From positions 434,001 to 498,000 of the forward strand of contig OZ244890.1 of the NCBI GenBank assembly GCA_965221455.1: a DNA stretch of 64,000 nucleotides, in the 5' to 3' direction. Shown piece by piece: positions 44,552 through 52,700 of this stretch. The position numbers and the translations under genes were made by a program. The stretch's first letter is position 1. Each line of letters opens with the position of its first letter. A model generated the notes under the pieces. It was given only the letters and a program-made list of their open reading frames with translations. It did not search any database and was not told the origin of the DNA. Origin of the DNA: SMWN01 sp965221455. GTDB lineage: Bacteria; Pseudomonadota; Gammaproteobacteria; Eutrophobiales; Eutrophobiaceae.

Positions 44552-46069
44552 CTAACTCAGGAATATCTCATAAGCAGCATTATCCCTCTCATCCCAATAC
44601 TGTATCCCCAATCCATCCAGAAACTCCTGGAATTCGGGACGTTCTTCAACAGGCACCTGAATCCCCATCAACACGCGCCCATAGGCAGCGCCATGGTTGC
44701 GATAATGAAACAGACTGATATTCCAGCGTTCACCCATTTTTCCGAGAAAATGCAAAAGGGCACCTGAACGCTCTGGAAATTCAAAACGATAAAGTAATTC
44801 GTTGTCTACCTGCATCGTATGGCCACCGACCATATAACGCACGTGCATCTTTGCGACCTCATCATTACTGAGATCGACGACTTCATAGCCCTTGTCCTGC
44901 AAACTGTTAATCAAGTTGTCCTTTTCCCCGATACCATGGCGTAACTGCAGGCCCACAAACACATGAGCGGTTTTTGCATCACTGTAGCGATAGTTAAACT
45001 CAGTAATTAATCCTGGACCCAAATCACGACAATACTCAAGAAAGCTACCGGGCTTTTCCGGAATTGTCGTGCTGATAAGCGCCTCCCTGTTTTCCCCTAA
45101 AGCAGCCAGCTCCGCAATATGACGCAGGCGATCAAAATTCACATTGGCACCACTGAAGATCGCCACCAGTTCTTTATTTGTAATGCCTGCTCTGGCGACA
45201 TATTGTTTGAGTCCGGCCAAAGCCAGGGCCCCCGCCGGTTCCGGAATCGAACGGGTATCTTCGAAAATATCCTTGATGGCGGCACAGATTTCATCAACAT
45301 TGACCAACAGGATTTCATCAACAACATCCTTGATAAGTCGAAACGGCTCGGCACCAGCCCGACGCACAGCCGCACCATCGGCAAATATGCCAATATGTTC
45401 CAATTCAACAAGCTCTCCTGCTGCGAGTGCTGCGTGCATACAGGGGGCTTCGTCAGGCTCAACGCCGATAATGGTGATATCCGGCGCAACATCCTGCATA
45501 TGAGCAACAATACCCGCAATCAGTCCACCACCACCCACGGGTACAAAAATAACATCCGGTTGCGTCGGATGTTGCTCTAATATTTCAACGGCGACCGTGG
45601 CTTGTCCGGCAATCACCACAGGATGGTCATAAGGCGGGATATAGGTTTTTTCCTCATCTTTCGCAATACCGACTGCATGGTCCCTGGCATCATCATAAGC
45701 GTTGCCGTGTAATACCACTTCGGCGCCCAAGCGTTTTACCGCAGTGACCTTGATCTCCGGTGTAGTCCTGGGCATCACGATCATGGCTTGAATGCCTAAT
45801 TTTTCCCCGGCAAGCGCGACGCCCTGTGCGTGGTTCCCGGCTGATGCAGCGATAACACCTTTTTGTTTTTCTTGCGCTGACAAACTCGCCATGAGATTGT
45901 AGGCACCACGCAATTTATAGGAAAAAACCGGTTGCTGATCTTCTCTCTTCAACCAAACATTATTACCGTGACGCCTCGAAACTTCCGACGCAAAATCCAG
46001 AGAGGTTTTCCGGGCAATCTCGTAAACTTGCCTTGAAGCGTCTGCAATCATTTTTTTGTAGTCTTCCAT
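44552..46069 (-). CDS. ilvA: Threonine ammonia-lyase, biosynthetic
   Basis: 505 residues from the ATG at 46069 (MEDYKKMIADASRQVYEIA). The PLP lysine is in SYKLRGAYN, the phosphate-binding loop in AASAGNHAQGVA and GGGGLIAG, and two C-terminal ACT-like regulatory domains begin at TTIPEKPGSFLEYC and FEFPERSGALLHFLG. The length and the two regulatory domains fit the isoleucine-sensitive biosynthetic enzyme. It diverges from rpiA with ~60 bases between starts, as in many gammaproteobacteria. Confidence 0.95.
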   Translation of the reverse strand: MEDYKKMIADASRQVYEIARKTSLDFASEVSRRHGNNVWLKREDQQPVFSYKLRGAYNLMASLSAQEKQKGVIAASAGNHAQGVALAGEKLGIQAMIVMPRTTPEIKVTAVKRLGAEVVLHGNAYDDARDHAVGIAKDEEKTYIPPYDHPVVIAGQATVAVEILEQHPTQPDVIFVPVGGGGLIAGIVAHMQDVAPDITIIGVEPDEAPCMHAALAAGELVELEHIGIFADGAAVRRAGAEPFRLIKDVVDEILLVNVDEICAAIKDIFEDTRSIPEPAGALALAGLKQYVARAGITNKELVAIFSGANVNFDRLRHIAELAALGENREALISTTIPEKPGSFLEYCRDLGPGLITEFNYRYSDAKTAHVFVGLQLRHGIGEKDNLINSLQDKGYEVVDLSNDEVAKMHVRYMVGGHTMQVDNELLYRFEFPERSGALLHFLGKMGERWNISLFHYRNHGAAYGRVLMGIQVPVEERPEFQEFLDGLGIQYWDERDNAAYEIFLS

Positions 46070-46128
46070 CAGTGATAAGATAACACTTAAAAGCAATCAA
46101 AACATTGGCAGTTAATTGATGTACGCTC

Positions 46129-46785
46129 ATGACACAAGATGAACAAAAAAAGCAGGCTGCGGAAGCGGCGCTGGTTTATGTGGAAGACGATTCCATTGTT
46201 GGCGTCGGCACCGGCAGCACTGTCAATTTTTTCATCAAGGCTCTCGCCGGCATCAAACACAGAATTGCCGGTGCTGTATCAAGTTCAGTTGCCACCGAAT
46301 CACTCCTGAGAAAACATAATATCCCGGTATTCGACCTTAACAGCGTCAATGAAATTCCTGTTTATATTGATGGTGCAGACGAAGCCACCAAACATCTACA
46401 TCTAATTAAAGGCGGTGGCGGTGCCTTGACCGGAGAAAAAATCATTGCCGCTGCCAGTAAAAAGTTTGTCTGTATTATTGATGAAACAAAACTGGTTGAT
46501 GTCCTCGGAACCTTTCCTTTGCCCCTGGAGATCATTCCCATGGCGCAAAGCTACGTTGCCAGGGAAATTATAAAATTGGGCGGACAACCGATATTACGTG
46601 GAGGCCCTGCTACGGATAATGGTAATATCATCATTGACGCGCATAACCTTGGTATTCTTAATCCTGTTAAGCTGGAAAAGAATCTAAATATGCTAACTGG
46701 CGTTGTCACTAATGGTTTGTTTGCTCAGCGACCGGCGGATGTACTGCTTATTGCCAGTGATAACGGCATTCAGATTATTGAGTAA
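46129..46785 (+). CDS. rpiA: Ribose-5-phosphate isomerase A
   Basis: A 218-residue protein with VGVGTGSTVNFFI, DGADEATKHLHLIKGGGGALTGEK (in parts) and the active-site acid and lysine in these blocks. It interconverts ribose-5-phosphate and ribulose-5-phosphate. The GCCAGC-TTT-GCTGGC hairpin at 46807-46821 follows the stop but lacks a strong T-run. Confidence 0.96.
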   Translation: MTQDEQKKQAAEAALVYVEDDSIVGVGTGSTVNFFIKALAGIKHRIAGAVSSSVATESLLRKHNIPVFDLNSVNEIPVYIDGADEATKHLHLIKGGGGALTGEKIIAAASKKFVCIIDETKLVDVLGTFPLPLEIIPMAQSYVAREIIKLGGQPILRGGPATDNGNIIIDAHNLGILNPVKLEKNLNMLTGVVTNGLFAQRPADVLLIASDNGIQIIE

Positions 46786-46990
46786 TCCCGTCCGCCTGTT
46801 CTATCTGCCAGCTTTGCTGGCTGCCCGAAAATAAGTTGGAATCGGAAACATTTCTCGCTTGAAAACATTTATTAAATGACGTATTCGCGTATAATGACCC
46901 AAGTTGAGATTTAATTTTACCTAAGTTTTAAGGTAATCACTGCAAAAGTAAAACAGGGACAAGAAAGAAAACAGGGACAAGGACACGCAG

Positions 46991-47143
46991 GTGATTTTTT
47001 ACATCGTATACGCAGCAGCAATCGTAATCCTGATATTACATTTCATGGGTCTGCTCGCAAAACGGAACATGGAGTGGTTAGTGCTGCTTAGCCCTGTCGC
47101 TGTTTTCGCGGTTATTATTCTGGATTACATGAATATTCTATAA
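46991..47143 (+). CDS. Small two-helix membrane protein (GTG start)
   Basis: A 50-residue protein in the gap between rpiA and hemF: AAAIVILILHFMGLLA and LVLLSPVAVFAVIIL helices joined by a KRNMEW loop. AAGGA lies seven bases before the GTG. The family is unrecognised. The 46786-46990 spacer contains an 11-base direct repeat ACAGGGACAAG. Confidence 0.55.
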   Translation: MIFYIVYAAAIVILILHFMGLLAKRNMEWLVLLSPVAVFAVIILDYMNIL

Positions 47144-47297
47144 ATTCAGATCTCGTTCGTCTGTGAACAGACTCACCCGGTTTTGGTTTTTCAACCATCC
47201 TGAATTAGACAAGGAGTTGTTTGAATGTCTTTTTTCATGTGCAAAGCAGAAACATGCCGTTGTCGATTCAGGATCCTCCTGGACATCTGCCCCGTAG

Positions 47298-48200
47298 TTA
47301 AATCCAGTCCCTGGGCTCCAGAAACTTCTCATACAATTCAGCTTCCGCAGATCCGACCTCCGGTTGCCAATTGTACCGCCAACGTACCAGCGGTGGTAAT
47401 GACATAAGAATTGATTCAGTCCTGCCGCCGGACTGCAGACCAAACAAGGTGCCACGATCATAAAGCAGATTGAATTCGACATAACGTCCGCGTCGATATA
47501 GCTGAAATTGTCGTTGTCGATCTCCATATTCGAGCCGTTTGCGGCGTTCAACGATCGGCAGGTAAGCGCAGGCAAAGGCATCACCAACATCGCGCAGGAA
47601 AGCAAAACATTTGTCGAATTCCCATTCATTCAGATCGTCAAAAAACAGACCTCCTATGCCACGTGGTTCATCCCTGTGTTGCAGAAAGAAATAATCATCA
47701 CACCACTTTTTGTAACGAGGATAAATATGTTCGCCGTATTTGGCGCAAACATTTTTAGCCGTACTGTGCCAATGCCTTGCATCTTCCTCAAAGCCGTAAT
47801 AAGGCGTTAGATCAAAACCACCGCCAAACCACCAAACGGGTTCTCGATCTTCTTTTTCGGCGAGAAAAAATCGAATATTCATATGTGTTGTTGGCACATA
47901 TGGGTTCAGTGGATGAATCACCAGGGAAAGCCCCAGTGCCTGAAAATTTCTGCCGACAAGCTCCGGTCGCTGTGCAGTGGCTGATGCCGGTAATGTATCA
48001 CCAAAAACATGTGAGAAATTGATGCCTGCTTGCTCGAAGACATCACCATTAAACATCATACGACTCCGACCGCCACCGCCCGCCTCTCTACGCCACTCGT
48101 CCTCTTGTAACATGGCCTTTCTATCCAGTTTCTCCAGGGTGGTCGTAATCTGCTCTTGTAGAGTAGTCAAATAGTGCCGAATGGGTTCTATCTCAATCAT
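47298..48200 (-). CDS. hemF: Oxygen-dependent coproporphyrinogen III oxidase
   Basis: The 300-residue length is typical. The family blocks are present: GGGGRSRMMFNGDVFEQAG, HPLNPYVPTTHMNIRFF, VWWFGGGFDLTPYYGFEEDA (in parts), RGIGGLFFDDL and the C-terminal LPPLVRWRYNW. It catalyses aerobic oxidation of coproporphyrinogen III in haem synthesis, which implies an organism able to use oxygen. Confidence 0.96.
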   Translation of the reverse strand: MIEIEPIRHYLTTLQEQITTTLEKLDRKAMLQEDEWRREAGGGGRSRMMFNGDVFEQAGINFSHVFGDTLPASATAQRPELVGRNFQALGLSLVIHPLNPYVPTTHMNIRFFLAEKEDREPVWWFGGGFDLTPYYGFEEDARHWHSTAKNVCAKYGEHIYPRYKKWCDDYFFLQHRDEPRGIGGLFFDDLNEWEFDKCFAFLRDVGDAFACAYLPIVERRKRLEYGDRQRQFQLYRRGRYVEFNLLYDRGTLFGLQSGGRTESILMSLPPLVRWRYNWQPEVGSAEAELYEKFLEPRDWI

Positions 48201-48346
48201 AAAAACTTTCTTGATTGCTTAACTTGATTAACTCTTCAGGATTATTTTAATTCAGATATATTACCGGACATGGGATGGCAAGTATTGAGGCAAGAGGTTA
48301 TCCTATCGGGATATTTTTTCCAGTATAACAAGCATGATTAAGGGCA

Positions 48347-48940
48347 ATGGCTGACAGAAGCGCGACAATTAAACGCAACACCAATGAGACACAAATCGAG
48401 ATCAGTATCGATCTCGACGGCACAGGGCAGGCCAATTTTGATTTGGACGTGCCTTTTCTTGAGCATATGCTGGATCAGGTCGCACGCCACGGCATGTTTG
48501 ATTTAGCTATCAAGGCAAAAGGTGATCTGGAAATTGATGCGCACCACACCGTTGAAGATGTGGGCATTTCCCTGGGGCAAGCTTTTGCGCAAGCCCTGGG
48601 TGATAAAAAAGGGATCCGCAGATATGGGCACGCCTATGTCCCGTTGGACGAAGCATTATCACGTGTCGTTCTGGATTGTTCCGGTAGACCCGGTCTGGAA
48701 TATTCTGCCGAGTATCCTCGCGCACGTGTAGGTGATTTTGATCTCGACTTGTTGCTTGAATTCTTTCAGGGCTTTGTTAATCACGGTATGGTGACACTAC
48801 ACGTTGATAACCTGAAAGGACGCAATGCACACCATATTGCTGAAACTATATTCAAGGCCTTTGGCCGTGCTTTACGCATGGCTGTAGAACCCGATCCAGG
48901 AATGGAGGGTATCTTGCCTTCCACCAAGGGTACTTTATAA
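48347..48940 (+). CDS. hisB: Imidazoleglycerol-phosphate dehydratase
   Basis: A 197-residue monofunctional HisB. The two metal-binding histidine clusters are DAHHTVEDVGI and NAHHIAETIFKA, with FLEHMLDQVARHG near the N-terminus. It catalyses the sixth step of histidine synthesis. It is followed 17 bases later by hisH. Confidence 0.97.
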   Translation: MADRSATIKRNTNETQIEISIDLDGTGQANFDLDVPFLEHMLDQVARHGMFDLAIKAKGDLEIDAHHTVEDVGISLGQAFAQALGDKKGIRRYGHAYVPLDEALSRVVLDCSGRPGLEYSAEYPRARVGDFDLDLLLEFFQGFVNHGMVTLHVDNLKGRNAHHIAETIFKAFGRALRMAVEPDPGMEGILPSTKGTL

Positions 48941-48957
48941 GCCGAATTCAATATTTT

Positions 48958-49605
48958 ATGAGTAAAGTTGTCGTCCTTGATTACGGTACCGGTAATCTAC
49001 GTTCTGTTGCCAAAGCCCTTGAGTTTGTTGCCGACAAGCAGGATACAATCGTGGTCACCGATCAGCGGCAAAAAATACTCAATGCTGATCGAGTGGTTTT
49101 CCCGGGGCAAGGTGCGGCAGGTCAGTGTATGCAACGACTACATGATACCGGTTTGGGTGATACCGTTAGGGAATGCATCGACACAAAACCCTTCCTCGGG
49201 ATTTGCCTCGGTTTACAGTCCTTGATGTATGCAAGTGACGAAGATGGTGGCGTTGAGGGACTGGGTATTATCTCCGGCAAAGTCGTTCGCTTTCCTGACC
49301 ATGTAAAGGATGAACATGGAAACACTTGCAAAATTCCGCATATGGGCTGGAACCGGGTAATTCAACAGAAATCCCACCCGTTGTGGAAAGGTATTGAAGA
49401 TGGGGCTCGCTTCTATTTTGTGCACAGCTATTATGTGCAAACAGAAAACGACGACGATATTGCAGCAAAAACAAACTATGCGGTAGCGTTTACTTCAGCA
49501 GTGGCAAAAGGAAATATATTCGCCACACAATTTCACCCGGAAAAAAGTCAGCATGCCGGTTTGGCCTTGTTGAAAAATTTTCTGTCCTGGAACGGTCAGG
49601 AATAA
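48958..49605 (+). CDS. hisH: Imidazole glycerol phosphate synthase, glutaminase subunit
   Basis: A 215-residue class I amidotransferase: LDYGTGNLRSVAKAL start, nucleophile in FLGICLGLQSLM, and FHPEKSQHAG for His/Glu. It requires HisF as partner. In most gammaproteobacteria hisA and hisF follow directly; here the 40-bp repeat of the helicase insertion begins right after the hisH stop codon. Confidence 0.96.
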   Translation: MSKVVVLDYGTGNLRSVAKALEFVADKQDTIVVTDQRQKILNADRVVFPGQGAAGQCMQRLHDTGLGDTVRECIDTKPFLGICLGLQSLMYASDEDGGVEGLGIISGKVVRFPDHVKDEHGNTCKIPHMGWNRVIQQKSHPLWKGIEDGARFYFVHSYYVQTENDDDIAAKTNYAVAFTSAVAKGNIFATQFHPEKSQHAGLALLKNFLSWNGQE

Positions 49606-49606
49606 T

Positions 49607-49646
49607 TACAGGGTCAACTAGAACTGTATGTTTTCTTAATCTATTG
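49607..49646. repeat. 40-bp direct repeat, hisH side
   Basis: TACAGGGTCAACTAGAACTG... ending CTATTG. It matches 55268-55307 with a single A/G difference (39 of 40) and starts one base after the hisH stop. Confidence 0.93.
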
Positions 49647-49797
49647 GACAATTTAATTATTTTCATTCCAAACAACTATAATATCTTCCTGATATTACCT
49701 CTAAATTATATAGACTTATGGTAAATAGTCATATTTAATCACACTGATTATTCCCGTTTAATTACTTAATCCAGTTCATGTTTTGACTTGGGGCAAA

Positions 49798-52700
49798 ATG
49801 CTAATCATGACAAATGATAACAACGAAAAACTGAGAGAGTATTTGAATAATCGAATTGAAGACGTGAGGCCAAAGTTATTGGATCTAACCAGGCGAAATC
49901 CACTTTTATCTACACCATTCTCGGAAAGATCTCATTCCAATATACGCGTCGTTGATGAAGTCCCTTCATTTTTATTTGAAAAATTATTAACTGACAAGAT
50001 GAAGCTAGTTCCCTTGCCTCCTCTAGAGGAAGATCCAAAGGATGAATTATCTCAAAAATTTAGAACTGCCTTCGCAGAAGCCAGATACACAGATGAAGAA
50101 TATCTGCAAAAATTGGAAATAATAGATACAGAAGATGATGATAATGATCAACAACCACTTTCGTATGAGAGAGAATTAAAAGATAAAGTAAGGACAATGC
50201 TTGGATTACCGGAAAGGCAAACCAAGGCACAATTATCATTAAAAAAACACGCAAAAATTCATAACATCAATCCTTCATACGAATTAAACCCTGGTCTGGA
50301 GGGTGATGATGGGAGATATACAGATAATGATATACAAACATTGTTATTACCGGATCTTTTTGAAAGGCGTCTAAACTCTATATCCAGTAAAATTAGGACA
50401 TGGCAACAAGAAACCGGTATATCAGTGTTTCATATTGCTTTTGGCTTTCTTGAATGGTCTGACCCGAAGACAAGCAAATCATTCTTTTCCCCTCTTTTAT
50501 TAATGCCTGCCACTCTCGAAAAGGAAAGGACACAATCTGGTGCAGAATTTTATATTACAAGCGAAGGTGAAAATGTGGAGGGAAACGTTGTCCTTGCAGA
50601 AAAGTTAAGATTAGATTACGCAATAGATTTTCCTGTTTTTAATCAGGATGAATCTATCGAAGACTATTTTTCCACAATAGAAAATTCCATTCCAGAAAAT
50701 AGGCCATGGAGATTCAGACGACAGGTCGCTTTAGGTGTATTCCCCTCTGCCAAAATGTCGATGTACAATGATCTAGACACTGAGAAATGGAACTTCAATG
50801 ATAATGAAGCTATTAATTCCTTATTTACCGGAAATCAATCTACTGGTGTAGATTCTCCGTTTGCAGATGACTACGAAGTAGATGAACCTAATATAGAATC
50901 AAGAGTTCCCTATTTGATCGCAGATGCAGATTCATCTCAATTCAGCACAATAGTTGACATTATTGATAATAAAAATTTGGCCGTAGAGGGGCCACCTGGC
51001 TCAGGAAAATCTCAAACAATAGTGAATACGATTGCAGCGGCTATGCTTGACGGTAAAAAAGTATTATTCGTTGCCGAAAAAACGGCTGCGCTTGATGTCG
51101 TTAAATCCAGATTAGAAGCATTAAATCTTGGCGAGTTTATATTACCACTGCTAGCAAATAGAAGTGGGCGAACACAAATCATGGAATCTATCAGGGAGAG
51201 ACTTGATTTGAATGGATGGAATCTTTCGGCAGATATTAAAGATTTGATTACCCAGTATAGAAAATATCGAACTCAAATTAATAACTATATCGAAACTCTT
51301 AGTTCTGATTATGCTGCAACAGGGTTCACGGTACATGATGTATTAGGAAAACAACTTCTTTTCAGGGAATACCTGGAAAGACTACCCCGTGAATTACAAA
51401 AACATGATATTCCGAATATTCTTAATTTCTCAGACTCAAAGATAAAAGAACTATATAACAACTGTGAGGAACTAGAAGAAGCAGACATCGAATGTTCGCA
51501 AAAAACAAATTTATGGAAGGTCTGCAATGCCGTAAATCTAAATCGATTTGAAGTAGACGAAATCCTTGACAAAACATCTGGCTGCGCTGAAATATTCGGA
51601 TATAACACTTCTTTACGTGAACAACTATTAGATTTTCATGTTCGTTCAGACTGTGATGAAAATAGTATCAAAATATTGCTGAATATCATTAAATTATGTG
51701 AATTTAAATATGACGATAAACAAGCGAAAATAGTTATTAGCTTACTAAAACAAGATGGCTTCCAGGCTCTAAATAACTTCATCTGTCTTATTGAGAAATC
51801 CAGAGAACTGGTAAATGAAACCTCTTCCGTTATACAAAACATAGAAGATGAAAAAAATCTTGACATACTCAATCTTATTTCTGATTTAGCCAAAAAATAC
51901 AAAATCAACAATATTTCACATAATGATATTAATAGTATCAAGGAAAAACATGAGAAGAATATAAAAACTTTACAATATATTATCGAGTTTACTAAAGAGT
52001 GTATGGAGGTGGTACCTGGCCTCGATAATATTAAAGTTGGTAAAATATTCGATTTTTGTTACATCTCTTCATTAGTTACGCCAGAAACACTAGCGTTTAG
52101 AAATGAGCAACTCGAAAACCCTCTATCACTGGATTATTTAAAAAAACAACAGACCTTGGTGTTAAATACACTGATTAAGAAGAAAAATTTATCAAATTTC
52201 ATTAACCTTGAGAGAGAATACAATCTGGATGAAATTAAGCAGTGTTTAGATGTTTTATCTAATTCCGGAATATTTAGATTTTTAAACAGAAAATACCACA
52301 GACAGAAGAATTTTTATAAATCCATCTCAATCAATAACACTTATGATTCAGATACTGCTATTACCAATTTACGTAATTTATCTGAAATAATAATAACTGA
52401 GGATAAAATTAATAACGACGATAAATTAAAAAGCATATTTGAATTTAATTTCGACGGGATCAATACCAATTTCCAACTGGCATTTGACACTATAAGATTT
52501 TACAAAAATATTGAAGACAATCTTCCTGACAAGGATGAACGACTATTACGTATTTTTCTACGGACAGAGTCGTCATCAAAGATCAAAGAACTTCCAAGAC
52601 CCGACCTCGACAAATGCCATAATTTATTACAATACGGAAATTATCAATCTGTAATTGACGAACATGAGAAATTGTTGGTTATTTCAAAAACGATTGATGC

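Noticed and set aside
46856..46990. Possible riboswitch or small RNA ahead of the 50-residue membrane protein
   Set aside because: Only a short direct repeat was seen; no conserved fold could be recognised.
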